A stretch of DNA of 64,000 nucleotides from Phaeobacter sp. G2 (GTDB taxonomy: Bacteria; Pseudomonadota; Alphaproteobacteria; Rhodobacterales; Rhodobacteraceae). Below, one piece after another: positions 35,434 through 45,071 of this stretch. A program made the position numbers and the translations under genes. The DNA lies in the NCBI GenBank assembly GCA_025163595.1, contig CP104100.1, positions 3,224,001 through 3,288,000 on the forward strand. Direction: 5' to 3'. The notes below the pieces were generated by a model, which was not told where the DNA came from, ran no database searches, and worked only from the letters and a program-made list of their open reading frames with translations. Position 1 is the first letter of the stretch; every line of letters begins with the position of its first letter.

Positions 35434-36200
35434 AACCTCTTTCGCGCATGGCCACTGGGGTCGCAACTGCTGCGGCGCTCGCTTTGGGTAGCCTTCCGGC
35501 GCAGGCCTTTGAACTGGGTGCAATGACCGCAGAGGAACGCGCTGCCTTTGGGGCCGAAGTGCGGGCCTATCTGATGGAACACCCTGAGGTGATCCTGGAG
35601 GCTGTCAATCTGCTGGAACAGCAACAGGCAGCAGACGAGGCCAACCGGGATGTAGCCATGGTCGCTGCCAATTTGGAAGAGCTGCACAACGATGGCTATT
35701 CCTGGGTCGGTGGCAACCCTGAGGGCGATATTACCCTGGTTGAATTTATGGACTACCGCTGTGGCTACTGCCGCAAAGCAGCACCAGAAGTTGCCAAGCT
35801 CCTTCAGGCTGACGGAAATATCCGGCTCATCGTCAAAGAATTCCCCATTCTGGGAGAGGCCTCGGTCTTTGCCTCCCGGTTTGCGGTTGCCACAAAACAG
35901 GTGGCCGGGGATGAGGCCTATGAACAGGTCCATGACGCGCTGATTGAAATAAGCAGCGAATTGAATGAAGTCACCCTGCGCCGCTTGGCCGAAGGGCTGT
36001 CGCTCGACGCGGATGCCATTTTGGCCGCGATGGATTCCGATGCCGTCACCGATGAGCTGCGCCGCACCCGCGATCTGGCACAGAACCTGGCCATTTCCGG
36101 CACGCCAACCTTTGTGCTCGGCAACCAACTGCTGCGGGGATATCTGCCTGCGGATCAGATGAAAATCCTTGTGGATGAACAGCGCGAAGAAAACAGCTGA
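35430..36200 (+). CDS. DsbA-family thiol:disulfide oxidoreductase
   Basis: 256 residues. A signal peptide ends near AQA (residue ~26). A helical segment (AEVRAYLMEHPEVILEAVNLLE) precedes the thioredoxin fold, with the active site CGYC in MDYRCGYCRKAAPEV and the cis-proline in SGTPTFVLGNQL. It forms, breaks or isomerises disulfides in the periplasm. The start overlaps the protease stop (ATGA) with a good AAAAAAGGAAA ribosome binding site, so it may serve protein quality control together with the M48 protein. A terminator follows. Confidence 0.9.
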   Translation: MKPLSRMATGVATAAALALGSLPAQAFELGAMTAEERAAFGAEVRAYLMEHPEVILEAVNLLEQQQAADEANRDVAMVAANLEELHNDGYSWVGGNPEGDITLVEFMDYRCGYCRKAAPEVAKLLQADGNIRLIVKEFPILGEASVFASRFAVATKQVAGDEAYEQVHDALIEISSELNEVTLRRLAEGLSLDADAILAAMDSDAVTDELRRTRDLAQNLAISGTPTFVLGNQLLRGYLPADQMKILVDEQREENS

Positions 36201-36226
36201 CCTAACCAGACAAACAAAACAAACAA

Positions 36227-36250
36227 GGGCGCCTGAACTGGCGCCCTTTT
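36227..36250 (+). terminator. Intrinsic terminator after the DsbA-like gene
   Basis: GGGCGCC, loop TGAACT, GGCGCCC, then TTTT, 27 bases after the stop codon. Confidence 0.85.
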
Positions 36251-36291
36251 GCATGTGGAGACAGGCCCGCCTGGGCCAACTGGGAGCGGGA

Positions 36292-37422
36292 TCAGTCCCC
36301 CGCGGCCTCCAGCGCCTCTTTGGCGGCGATCTCAGAAGCCTTTTTCTCCACCTCTTCGACGATGTGATCCACCATGGCTTCGTTGCTCATCTTGTGGCTG
36401 GCCTTGCCTGCCAGATAGACCATACCAGAGCCGGCACCGCCGCCGGTAAAGCCGACATCGGTCATCAATGCCTCACCTGGTCCGTTGACCACGCAGCCGA
36501 TGATCGACAGGCTGAGCGGCGTGTGGATATGGGCAAGCCGCTGTTCCAGCGCCTCGACGGTTTTGATCACGTCAAACCCCTGCCGTGCGCAGGAGGGGCA
36601 GGAGATAATATTGACGCCGCGATGACGCAGCCCAAGGGATTTGAGGATCTCAAAACCCACTTTCACCTCTTCGACCGGATCCGCCGAGAGGCTGACGCGC
36701 AGGGTGTCGCCAATGCCCATCCACAACAACTGGCCCAGCCCGATGGCTGATTTGATGGTACCGGACACAAAGCCGCCGGCCTCGGTCACCCCAATATGGA
36801 TTGGTGCGTCGGTGGCATCGGCCAATTGCTGATAGGCGGTGGCGGTCATAAAGACATCGGACGCCTTGAGGGAGATCTTGAAATTGTGGAAATCATGATC
36901 CTCAAGGATCTTGATGTGGTCCAGACCACTTTCAACCATGGCGGCGGGACAGGGCTCACCATATTTTTCCAGCAGGTGTTTTTCCAATGAGCCAGCGTTG
37001 ACGCCAATACGGATGGCACAGTCATGGTCGCGCGCCGCCTTGATCACCTCGGCCACCCGTTTTTCGTCGCCAATATTGCCGGGATTGATCCGCAGGCAGG
37101 CCGCGCCCGCCTCGGCGGCCTCGATGCCACGTTTGTAGTGAAAATGGATATCCGCAACAATGGGAACCGGGCTTTCGGCGACAATCTCTTTCAAGGCTTT
37201 GGAGGAGGCTTCATCCGGCACCGAGACCCGTACCAGATCCGCCCCAGCCTCGGCTGCGGCCTGAACCTGGGCAATGGTGGCCGCAATATCCGTGGTCAGC
37301 GTATTGGTCATGGTCTGCACCGCGATGGGAGCATCCCCGCCAATGGGGACCTTACCGACATGGATCTGACGGCTTTTGCGGCGCTCAATATTGCGCCAGG
37401 GGCGAATGTGATTCATCGACAT
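36292..37422 (-). CDS. ispG: 4-hydroxy-3-methylbut-2-enyl diphosphate synthase (flavodoxin)
   Basis: 376 residues. IspG converts MEcPP to HMBPP in the MEP isoprenoid pathway. The 4Fe-4S cysteines are in [13 protein letters not shown] and [11 protein letters not shown]; the TIM-barrel part has [19 protein letters not shown] and [18 protein letters not shown]. Length is that of the bacterial type without the plant insertion. It follows the RodZ-like gene with a 170-base gap; rodZ next to ispG is also the arrangement in Escherichia coli. Confidence 0.95.
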   Translation of the reverse strand: MSMNHIRPWRNIERRKSRQIHVGKVPIGGDAPIAVQTMTNTLTTDIAATIAQVQAAAEAGADLVRVSVPDEASSKALKEIVAESPVPIVADIHFHYKRGIEAAEAGAACLRINPGNIGDEKRVAEVIKAARDHDCAIRIGVNAGSLEKHLLEKYGEPCPAAMVESGLDHIKILEDHDFHNFKISLKASDVFMTATAYQQLADATDAPIHIGVTEAGGFVSGTIKSAIGLGQLLWMGIGDTLRVSLSADPVEEVKVGFEILKSLGLRHRGVNIISCPSCARQGFDVIKTVEALEQRLAHIHTPLSLSIIGCVVNGPGEALMTDVGFTGGGAGSGMVYLAGKASHKMSNEAMVDHIVEEVEKKASEIAAKEALEAAGD

Positions 37423-37592
37423 GCAGGCTGATCCCGGTTGACCCTCGTTGGGGTTTAACTAAGGGCTCTGCACTGGCGCTGCAATGGGTGGGAGCCTACC
37501 GCACCCACAACAGACGGGTTTTCTTTTGCCGGGAAGATGTCAACTCAGGGCAGATCGGCGGTGGCCGCCAATATAGCAAGGTTTTATGGTCT

Positions 37593-38807
37593 CTATTCAG
37601 AGGCAGGCTGGGTTTGCAGGGCCGCAACCATAGTTGCAAGGGCGCTGTTTTTCCCGTCGCTCAAATCGGCAACCTCAAAGCGGTCCAAGACGCCATCCAC
37701 CGATAGATCGACATTTTTGCTTACCTGACCACGGTTGCCAACCGGACCAAAATGATCACCATTGACAGCAAAATAGATTGCGCCGCTTTCGCCGGTGCGC
37801 AGCTTAGGCGCCTCTTCTGTCAGCGGAACCGAGAAACTGTCGCCTGCATTCATGATGGCTTCAAAGATAACAGAGCCATCCGCAGCAGTGACCTGCACCC
37901 AAGAGGGACGCACGGCCACCATTTCGACGCCAGGCGATACCGGTTCAACAACCTGTGGAACTGCCAGTCCAGCTGGTTCTGACGACGACAGGCTTGCCTC
38001 AGCCAGTGTGAAGCTGGGCAATTCCGGCACGGCAAAATTGCCAAGGCTACCAGGGTTCAGCGTCGCAATAGGCGCGTCGCGCGCTACCAGAACCGGCACA
38101 TCCAGCGCCTGTGGGCGATACAGACGGTCCAGCGCGGCCGCCGCGATATCTGTTTCATCCACGGAAACGGACGACGCATCGGAACTGCGCCGCGCGCCCT
38201 GAAGCGGGTCAACATCGGCCAAAACCAGTGGCGTTTGCTCAACCGGCGCAAATTGCACCTGCTGCACTTCTTTCAGGATGCTCAAACCGCCGTATCCAAT
38301 CCCGGCGATCAATCCCACCAGCACCATCAGCGAACCAATGGCACGTGGTTCAATCTGGGCAAAAACACCACTCGCTGCGGGGGCAAAAGGCGTCGTTGGC
38401 GATGTGAAGGCACCGTTTCCCAACCCACCACTCGTGGTAATCGGAGCGGCAACCACCTTGCGCGAAGAGGCCTCGGAAGACATGCCATGGGCAACGGCAA
38501 AACCGCTTTCGCGGCAGAAGGTATCAAAGGCGACTTCGGGATCCATATTGAGATACCGCGCATAAGACCGCACATAGCCCGCGATGAAACCGGGGGTATC
38601 AAAAACGGAAGGATCTGAATTTTCAATTGCGGCTATATAGGACGCCTTGATGCGGAGCTCGCGCTGAACGTCCAGAAGGGATTTCCCCATGGTCGCCCGT
38701 TCGCCACGCATCATATCACCGAGGCGCAACTCATAGTCATCAAAACTCTTCGGAGCTGAGATTTGCTCATGCTCCTTCGACTTGCGCAAAGTGAGGCGCC
38801 TAATCAT
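37593..38807 (-). CDS. rodZ: RodZ-like HTH membrane protein
   Basis: About 404 residues from the ATG at 38807; in-frame starts exist up to 38909. A cytoplasmic HTH lies near residues 30-95 (GKSLLDVQRELRIKASYIAAIEN, then TPGFIAGYVRSYARYLNMD). One membrane segment is at about 180-200 (AIGSLMVLVGLIAGIGYGG). The periplasmic end is a DUF4115 domain (VQVTAADGSVIFEAIMNAGD). RodZ links MreB to the elongation machinery for cell shape. The gene is between hemA and ispG on the same strand. Confidence 0.85.
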   Translation of the reverse strand: MIRRLTLRKSKEHEQISAPKSFDDYELRLGDMMRGERATMGKSLLDVQRELRIKASYIAAIENSDPSVFDTPGFIAGYVRSYARYLNMDPEVAFDTFCRESGFAVAHGMSSEASSRKVVAAPITTSGGLGNGAFTSPTTPFAPAASGVFAQIEPRAIGSLMVLVGLIAGIGYGGLSILKEVQQVQFAPVEQTPLVLADVDPLQGARRSSDASSVSVDETDIAAAALDRLYRPQALDVPVLVARDAPIATLNPGSLGNFAVPELPSFTLAEASLSSSEPAGLAVPQVVEPVSPGVEMVAVRPSWVQVTAADGSVIFEAIMNAGDSFSVPLTEEAPKLRTGESGAIYFAVNGDHFGPVGNRGQVSKNVDLSVDGVLDRFEVADLSDGKNSALATMVAALQTQPASE

Positions 38808-38937
38808 GCCCGCTGTCCCATCATAGCCTGCCGCATTCGACATCTTCGGCGCTAAACGAATCACCCCGCGATTCGTTCGCACCTTTTCATTAATGGAAAT
38901 ATAACACACTCAAGTGTTTTGAACACAAATCTGTGCT

Positions 38938-40173
38938 CTAGCCCGCCAATTCGGCACGATTTAGCGCACAATGCGACCAAAGACTGTCCATCGCCTGTAC
39001 TAGGTGGTCGACTTCGGAAGGTCCATGGACGGGTGACGGGGTAAACCGCAGCCGTTCAGTACCCCGTGGCACGGTGGGAAAATTGATCGGCTGCACGTAA
39101 AGGCCGAACTCGGAGAGCAGCATATCGCTGAGCTTTTTGGTGTGAACAGGATCGCCGACAATCACCGGAACGATATGGCTGCCGTGATCAATAATTGGCA
39201 GTCCCAGACCTTTCAGGCGCAGTTTCAGAACCTTGGCCAGTTCCTGGTGTTTCTCACGCAGTTCTGGGTGCTCTTTCAGATAGGCCACAGAGGCCGCCGC
39301 CCCAGCTGCAACCGCAGGGGACAAGGATGTGGTGAAGATAAAGCCGGGCGCATAGGAGCGAATCGCGTCGCACATTTTTGCTGAGGCCGCAATATATCCG
39401 CCCATGACGCCAAAGGCCTTGGCCAGAGTTCCGTTAATAATGTCGATGCGATGGACCAAATTGTCCCGCTCGGCAACGCCACCACCGCGGGGGCCGTACA
39501 AACCCACGGCATGGACCTCGTCGATATAGGTCAGGGCGCCAAATTCATCCGCCAGATCGCAGATCTCTTCAATTGGGCCAAAATCACCATCCATCGAATA
39601 CACAGATTCAAAGGCGATCAGTTTGGGCGCTGCAGGATCGTCCGCTTCCAGAAGCTCCCGCAGGTGCGCAACGTCATTGTGGCGGAACACCCGCTTGTCG
39701 CCGCCATTCCGGCGCACCCCTTCGATCATCGAGGCATGGTTCAACGCGTCAGAATAAATGATCAGGCCCGGAAACAATTTTGGCAGCGTCGAAAGCGTCG
39801 CATCATTGGCGATATAGGCAGAGGTGAACAGCAGCGCCGCCTCTTTGTCGTGCAGATCCGCAAGTTCGGCCTCCAGACGTTTATGATAAACCGTGGTGCC
39901 GGAAATATTGCGGGTGCCGCCAGACCCCGCGCCGGTGGCATCGATGGCCTCATGCATGGCCTGCAACACAACCGGGTTCTGCCCCATTCCGAGATAGTCG
40001 TTGCCGCACCAAACCGTGATGTCCTGGCTGCCGCCGTCAGGGCGCGTCCAGACCGCGTGGGGAAACTGGCCATTCTTACGTTCAATGTCGATAAAGGTGC
40101 GGTAGCGCCCCTCTTCGTGCAGACGATCAATGGCGGCATCAAGTTTCGCGGAATAGTCCACCGGCTTCTCCAT
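38938..40173 (-). CDS. hemA: 5-aminolevulinate synthase
   Basis: 411 residues. The enzyme condenses glycine with succinyl-CoA, using PLP, in the first step of tetrapyrrole synthesis by the C4 (Shemin) route, a hallmark of Alphaproteobacteria. Motifs are [43 protein letters not shown] and the PLP lysine in [12 protein letters not shown]. Length is normal. The 5' region carries an FnrL-like box at 40319-40332, as for hemA of Rhodobacter. Confidence 0.95.
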   Translation of the reverse strand: MEKPVDYSAKLDAAIDRLHEEGRYRTFIDIERKNGQFPHAVWTRPDGGSQDITVWCGNDYLGMGQNPVVLQAMHEAIDATGAGSGGTRNISGTTVYHKRLEAELADLHDKEAALLFTSAYIANDATLSTLPKLFPGLIIYSDALNHASMIEGVRRNGGDKRVFRHNDVAHLRELLEADDPAAPKLIAFESVYSMDGDFGPIEEICDLADEFGALTYIDEVHAVGLYGPRGGGVAERDNLVHRIDIINGTLAKAFGVMGGYIAASAKMCDAIRSYAPGFIFTTSLSPAVAAGAAASVAYLKEHPELREKHQELAKVLKLRLKGLGLPIIDHGSHIVPVIVGDPVHTKKLSDMLLSEFGLYVQPINFPTVPRGTERLRFTPSPVHGPSEVDHLVQAMDSLWSHCALNRAELAG

Positions 40174-40688
40174 AGCTATCTAAGGCGCCGATCGTTAAGC
40201 AGCGCGGGCTGTGTATATGTCACGCAGTTTGCAGGTCGCTGACCCATTCGCATTCGTGAATGAGTAACAAATGCGCACTCTTATATCAACCGGATACGCA
40301 CCGCAGCCCTGCACTACTTTGATACAGGTCAAATAGACCTATAACCAAAGATCGACAAGAAGCCCCGCGCCCCCTTTACCGCCATTTGCGCCACAAGGGC
40401 TGCGACAAATGGTAGGCTTGCTGCCTATTGGAAACCCAATCCCCGCTGCTGCTCCCCATGATCCGGGGCATTTCCGCTGGAAAGCTGCCCTGAAATTTGG
40501 CGCAATCCATGGCAAAACCTGGGGATTCGCGCCCCCTTTATCAGGTCTGCGATGGCTGAAAATAGCGCCGCCCCCTTTCTGACAGAATCCTCTCCCGTTT
40601 ATCCCCCGCGCAGATCTGGCCCCCCGCCTGGGAGGCTGCTAGGGTCCGGTCAATCGAAACTTTGACACCCTATTTGCCGGAGACCCGA
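40174..40688. promoter_or_regulatory. Divergent regulatory region of hemA and an M20 peptidase
   Basis: About 515 bases without a gene. The hemA-proximal half includes an FnrL-like site (listed separately). The half near the peptidase is rich in C runs (several CCCCC tracts between 40370 and 40640) and shows no other clear motif. Confidence 0.4.
40319..40332. promoter_or_regulatory. FnrL-like box upstream of hemA
   Basis: TTGATACAGGTCAA matches the FNR/FnrL consensus TTGAT-N4-ATCAA at 9 of 10 positions. Its centre is about 152 bases upstream of the hemA ATG. FnrL regulates hemA in Rhodobacter sphaeroides, so a low-oxygen response is plausible here. Confidence 0.6.
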
Positions 40689-42077
40689 ATGTCGCTCAAC
40701 GACGTGCTTGACCGAATTGATACAGACCTGGACGCCGCGACCCAGCGGCTGCTGGAGCTTTTGCGAATCCAGTCCATTTCCACTGATCCCGCCTATAAGG
40801 CAGAATGTGACAAGGCAGCCGACTGGTTGGTTTCGGACCTGAACAGCATTGGCATCAAAGCCGAAAAACGCCCCACCCCCGGCCACCCCATGGTGGTGGG
40901 CCATATCGGTGAGGACAATACAGATGCCCCACATGTGCTGTTTTACGGCCACTATGATGTGCAGCCCGTTGACCCGCTGAACCTGTGGAAAACAGCGCCC
41001 TTTGAGCCCCAGCTGGAAGAGACCGAAAACGGCACGGTGATCCGGGGCCGCGGCGCTTCGGATGACAAAGGCCAGCTGATGACCTTTGTCGAAGCTTGCC
41101 GTGCCTGGAAAGCCATTCATGGCACCCTGCCCTGCCGCATCACCTTCTTCTTTGAAGGCGAGGAAGAGAGCGGCTCTCCTTCGCTGATCCCCTTCATGCA
41201 AGAGCACGCGGCAGAGCTGAAAGCGGACCTAGCGCTGATCTGCGACACCTCGATGGTTTCCCGCGGGGTGCCATCAATTTCGTCGCAGCTGCGCGGTATG
41301 CTGAAGGATGAATTCACTCTGGTCGGCCCGCGGATTGATCTGCATTCCGGCCATTACGGCGGTCCAGGCCTCAACCCGCTGCGGGAAATGTCGCGTATCA
41401 TTGCGTCCTTCTACAACGAGGAAACCGGCGCCGTTGCAGTTGATGGCTTTTATGAAGGTGTCGAAAAGGTTCCCGCCGAACTGCTGCGCCAATGGGAAGC
41501 ATCGGGGTTTGAGGCCAAAGACTACCTCGACAATGCGGGCTACACCCAGGCCCATGGCGAAAAGGACTATTCCATCCTTGAACAGCAATGGGCGCGCCCA
41601 ACGCTGGAAATCAACGGCATCTGGGGCGGCTACAATGGCGCCGGCTCCAAAACCGTGATCCCCTCCGAGGCCCATTGCAAGATCACCTGCCGTCTGGTGG
41701 GGGACATGGATCCGGATGCCCTGCGCACCAAGCTGCGCAATCACGTCGAGGCCCAGCTGAAACCCGATTGCAAGGTCATCTGGGATAATGACATGGAAGG
41801 CTCGCGCGCCTCGGTGATGGATATCACCCGCCCTGAATTTGAAGCCGCGCGTGGTGCGCTCAGTGACGAATGGAACCGCGAAGCCGTGTTCTGCGGCATG
41901 GGTGGATCCATCCCGATTGCTGGATTTTTCAAATCCATTTTGGGTATGGAATCAATGCTGGTGGGATACGCAAATGAAGATGACGCGATCCATTCCCCAA
42001 ATGAGAAATACGACCTCAAGAGCTTCCACAAAGGCACCCGTTCCTGGGCCCGCATCCTGGACGCCTTGACCAAGTAA
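40689..42077 (+). CDS. M20 family dipeptidase
   Basis: 462 residues from the ATG at 40689, which has GGAG seven bases upstream; an ATG nine codons earlier is less likely. Two-zinc peptidase motifs are clear: LFYGHYDVQPVDP, RGASDDKGQLM, the catalytic and ligand glutamates in FEGEEESGSPS, the aspartate in ICDTSMVSRG and the C-terminal DAIHSPNEKYDL. The inserted dimerisation domain is present. It probably hydrolyses dipeptides or related amides in the cytoplasm. It stands alone. Confidence 0.88.
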   Translation: MSLNDVLDRIDTDLDAATQRLLELLRIQSISTDPAYKAECDKAADWLVSDLNSIGIKAEKRPTPGHPMVVGHIGEDNTDAPHVLFYGHYDVQPVDPLNLWKTAPFEPQLEETENGTVIRGRGASDDKGQLMTFVEACRAWKAIHGTLPCRITFFFEGEEESGSPSLIPFMQEHAAELKADLALICDTSMVSRGVPSISSQLRGMLKDEFTLVGPRIDLHSGHYGGPGLNPLREMSRIIASFYNEETGAVAVDGFYEGVEKVPAELLRQWEASGFEAKDYLDNAGYTQAHGEKDYSILEQQWARPTLEINGIWGGYNGAGSKTVIPSEAHCKITCRLVGDMDPDALRTKLRNHVEAQLKPDCKVIWDNDMEGSRASVMDITRPEFEAARGALSDEWNREAVFCGMGGSIPIAGFFKSILGMESMLVGYANEDDAIHSPNEKYDLKSFHKGTRSWARILDALTK

Positions 42078-42285
42078 TCAATGACGCGCAGGGGCTGGTG
42101 GCCAAACCGGCCCCTGCAAACAGGTGATCCGACACGAATTTGTCAGCTTGCCCTCGCAGAAACCAAATTCACGCGCGATATACGCTCTCCCTCTCCCGCC
42201 AGATCAACCTGCTTAAGACAAGTTTAGCCAGTTCTTGCGAGACTGCGCTGAACAGCACAGATCGATGCGAATGGAGAAACAGGTA

Positions 42286-42507
42286 ATGCCACATAGCAAA
42301 TACAAACGTCCCGCCGGCTTTGAAGGCATCCAGAGCGATCCAGAAGAAAGCTACCGCGCGGGCTATCAACATGGGGTGCGCGTATTGCTACGCCACCTGG
42401 AAAGCGAACAGAAACTGGATATGGATCGACTGACCAAATGGGTCAATTCCGATCTAACCGCCTGGCGCCATGACACTGAGGCAGAGCCCACTCCTCCCAC
42501 CCCCTAA
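42286..42507 (+). CDS. Small hypothetical protein
   Basis: 73 residues beginning MPHSKYKRPAGFEG. It is charged and helical (ESYRAGYQHGVRVLLRHLES) and ends in a Pro/Thr tail. The start at 42286 has a GGAG sequence about ten bases upstream; in-frame ATGs 5-17 codons earlier are possible. A terminator follows at 42554. No family recognised. Coding is likely but not certain. Confidence 0.5.
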   Translation: MPHSKYKRPAGFEGIQSDPEESYRAGYQHGVRVLLRHLESEQKLDMDRLTKWVNSDLTAWRHDTEAEPTPPTP

Positions 42508-42553
42508 GAGGCGCGGGAATTTGCCGACCCCTACATCAATAGATCGCCATACT

Positions 42554-42576
42554 GCAGCCCCTTCGGGGGCTGTTTT
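42554..42576 (+). terminator. Intrinsic terminator after the small hypothetical gene
   Basis: CAGCCCC, loop TTC, GGGGGCTG, then TTTT, about 50 bases after the stop codon. Confidence 0.8.
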
Positions 42577-42679
42577 CCGTTTCGCAGGCGCGTATCCTTG
42601 GGCAGACCAGATCGCGCCCACGCAACAGGAACGGCCGATCTAGACATTCATAAGTTCAACACGTGATGAATGAGAAAAG

Positions 42680-42756
42680 TGGCGCGGTTGACGGGGCTCG
42701 AACCCGCGACCCCCGGCGTGACAGGCCGGTACTCTAACCAGCTGAGCTACAACCGC
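42680..42756 (-). tRNA. tRNA-Asp (GTC), copy 1
   Basis: A 77-base cloverleaf with encoded CCA. The acceptor stem is GCGGTTG/CAACCGC, the D-arm region is TAGCTCAGCTGG, and the anticodon stem CCGGC/GCCGG encloses the loop CTGTCAC, giving anticodon GTC. The T arm contains GGTTCGAGCCC. It is identical to copies 2 and 3. Confidence 0.97.
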
Positions 42757-42802
42757 GCATCTATACCTTTTCAGGCACCCCAAGAGGGGCAAAGTGAAGA
42801 AG

Positions 42803-42879
42803 TGGCGCGGTTGACGGGGCTCGAACCCGCGACCCCCGGCGTGACAGGCCGGTACTCTAACCAGCTGAGCTACAACCGC
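42803..42879 (-). tRNA. tRNA-Asp (GTC), copy 2
   Basis: Identical to copy 1 over all 77 bases, including the CCA end, with 46 bases between them. Flanking sequences differ, so only the tRNA itself is duplicated. Confidence 0.97.
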
Positions 42880-42972
42880 GCATTTTCTTCATAGTGGCCT
42901 TAACCACCACCCTCATCCGAGGAGGCCCCATCCGGAGCGGGATTTGATATGTCCAAATCAGACAGGCAGCAG

Positions 42973-43049
42973 TGGCGCGGTTGACGGGGCTCGAACCCGC
43001 GACCCCCGGCGTGACAGGCCGGTACTCTAACCAGCTGAGCTACAACCGC
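42973..43049 (-). tRNA. tRNA-Asp (GTC), copy 3
   Basis: Third identical 77-base copy, 93 bases upstream of copy 2 in the transcription direction. The three copies and the tRNA-Val further upstream lie on one strand and may be one transcript. Confidence 0.97.
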
Positions 43050-43504
43050 GTGCTGCCCATCCAGCATCGCTGCTGAATGTTGGGCTGTAATATTCCCAGC
43101 GCTCGGGGATCGTCAAGCGGTGTTTTGGTATTTTCGCTGCTTTGGTCGAAAAAAATGCCAAAAACAATGTAACTATTTGATTTTCATCATTTCAAATAGG
43201 GCGCCCCGGCCGAAAAGGCATCCACCAAATCCGGCGCCCACCTGTGGCAGCCCTGCCCTGCCAGCGTCGCGCGCATTTCACAGCCTACCTGCAGCAGCAA
43301 AGCGGCCAAGGATGTGCAGCCCTCTGGGAGAAACACAAAAGGAAGGGCCAAAGCCCCCCACGATGCAAGGTTTGACGTTAACCTTGTGCCGCAACAGCGA
43401 CTCACTGCCCGCCTGGAGAGCGACAACATACGGCCCCGCTATTTACCACAAGACACCGCCCCGAAGGGTGGGGATATTTTGTTCATTTCTTGGGGGGGGG
43501 GGTA
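43050..43504. other. Spacer between tRNA-Val and tRNA-Asp genes
   Basis: About 455 bases with no convincing gene. It ends in a hairpin-like CCCC-GAAGGGT-GGGG followed by ATATTTT (43459-43480) and an uninterrupted run of 11 G at 43492-43502. Open frames here have no ribosome binding site or family resemblance. Confidence 0.4.
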
Positions 43505-43580
<76 letters not shown>

Positions 43581-43653
43581 GATAAGCGGGGATTTAGACA
43601 AAGACCGAGGCAGGCGCAAGAGGGGAAAAGGCATTTTTTGCAAAAAAGTCAGA

Positions 43654-44226
43654 TTACTGCAAAAGCTGTTCACGCCCCTCCTCCAGAACATAGATACAGC
43701 CCTGCTGGTTTGACAGTTTTGCCATCTCCTGGCGCGACAGCCCTAGAACAATTCCGCGCATCACCTGGCCCAGCAATCCATGGGCAACCACAACCGACGG
43801 CTCGGTCAATACCTGCATGAAAGACAGGATGCGGGCATGGAAGTTGCCATAGCCTTCGCCATTGGGGGCGGCGCAGAATAGATCCAGATGAGAGGGGTTT
43901 GCCGCCCAGATTTCAGGGAGCTGCGCCTCCACCTCTGGCAAGGTCATGCCCTGCAGATCGCCGGCATGGGCCTCAGCCAGGCGCGGGTCGATGATGCACT
44001 CAGCCCCGCCCAGGGCAATCTCCGCCGTTTCCCGCGCCCGCCCCAATGGCGATACGTAGCAGGTCGGCTCCTGTGCCAATATGGGCCGCATCAGCTCCGC
44101 CTGCTGGCGCGCATGGGACCGCCCCAGGGGGCTCAGCTGTGATTCCAGCTGCCCCTGAATACGTTTCTCGGCGTTCCACTCGGTTTGCCCGTGACGCAAA
44201 AACCAGATTTTGGGAAAGGACGTCAT
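43654..44226 (-). CDS. Histidine phosphatase family protein
   Basis: 190 residues. The phosphohistidine motif is FLRHGQTEWNAEKRIQG at the start, the second histidine is in VVVAHGLLGQVMRG, and SPLGRARETAEIAL is conserved in the phosphoglycerate-mutase-like family. It may be a phosphatase of small metabolites such as cobalamin or sugar phosphates; its exact substrate cannot be read. Length is typical of the small branch. It lies upstream of the tRNA genes on the same strand, 73 bases before tRNA-Val. Confidence 0.85.
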   Translation of the reverse strand: MTSFPKIWFLRHGQTEWNAEKRIQGQLESQLSPLGRSHARQQAELMRPILAQEPTCYVSPLGRARETAEIALGGAECIIDPRLAEAHAGDLQGMTLPEVEAQLPEIWAANPSHLDLFCAAPNGEGYGNFHARILSFMQVLTEPSVVVAHGLLGQVMRGIVLGLSRQEMAKLSNQQGCIYVLEEGREQLLQ

Positions 44227-44419
44227 GTGACCTCAAATCCTGTTATTAATACCTTGGTGAAAACCCCGTCATATTTAGCGCTGCACCGCCTGGAAGGAAA
44301 GCCCCGGAGAACTATCCCCCGCCCCAAGAAAACTGCCTCTCGACAAGGCGAGAAAACTGCGGCCTTTTAGACAGGATCAAAGACCTGCTCTTTACCAGAA
44401 ACAGAAAACGCAGCTGCCC

Positions 44420-45037
44420 ATGACCCACACGCTCTATTCCTTTCGCAGATGCCCCTACGCCATGCGGGCGCGCCTCGCCCTGGCCTCGGCTGCACAGCCT
44501 GTTGAACTGCGCGAAATTGTGCTGCGCGACAAGCCTGCCGCTTTTCTGGCGGCCTCGCCCAGCGCCACTGTGCCCTGTTTGCAGACCGCTGAGCAGGTGA
44601 TTGATGAAAGTCTCGACATTATGGTCTGGGCACTGCGCCGCAACGATCCAGAACAGTGGCTGGCAATGCCCGAGACTGGCTGGGGCTGGATTGCCAAAGC
44701 CGATGGCCCCTTCAAACAGGCCCTAGACCGAACCAAATATGCCAGCCGCTACCCGGATGAGGACGCAACCGAACAGCGCCAAAAAGCCGCCGGGTTCCTC
44801 TCAGATCTTGACCAGACGATTGACCGTTGGATCTTTACCGAGGCCTCCCTCGCGGATTACGCCATTTTGCCCTTCGTGCGACAGTTCGCATTCATCGACA
44901 AGCCCTGGTTCGATCAACAGCCCTGGCCCCACCTTCAGGCCTGGCTGGACCGCTTTATCAGCAGCAGCAGGTTTGAGGCGATCATGCATAAGTACCCCAA
45001 ATGGCAAGACGGCGACGCGGCGACGCTGTTTCCCTAG
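44420..45037 (+). CDS. Glutathione S-transferase family protein
   Basis: 205 residues. The N-terminal thioredoxin-like domain begins LYSFRRCPYAMRARLAL, with a CPYA motif like glutaredoxins and omega-class enzymes, and has the cis-proline and glutathione motif in SATVPCLQTAEQVIDESLDI. The C-terminal helical domain ends in WPHLQAWLDRF. A redox or conjugating role in the cytoplasm is likely. It stands alone between convergent genes. Confidence 0.85.
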   Translation: MTHTLYSFRRCPYAMRARLALASAAQPVELREIVLRDKPAAFLAASPSATVPCLQTAEQVIDESLDIMVWALRRNDPEQWLAMPETGWGWIAKADGPFKQALDRTKYASRYPDEDATEQRQKAAGFLSDLDQTIDRWIFTEASLADYAILPFVRQFAFIDKPWFDQQPWPHLQAWLDRFISSSRFEAIMHKYPKWQDGDAATLFP

Positions 45038-45071
45038 GCACCGACCAAGCGGCAACGGGGGCTGGGAAGGG

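Noticed and set aside
42670..42894. Plus-strand frame with the repeated peptide GLEPATPGVTGRYSNQLSYN
   Set aside because: This is the well-known false translation of tRNA-Asp gene complements, repeated because two tRNA copies lie in it.
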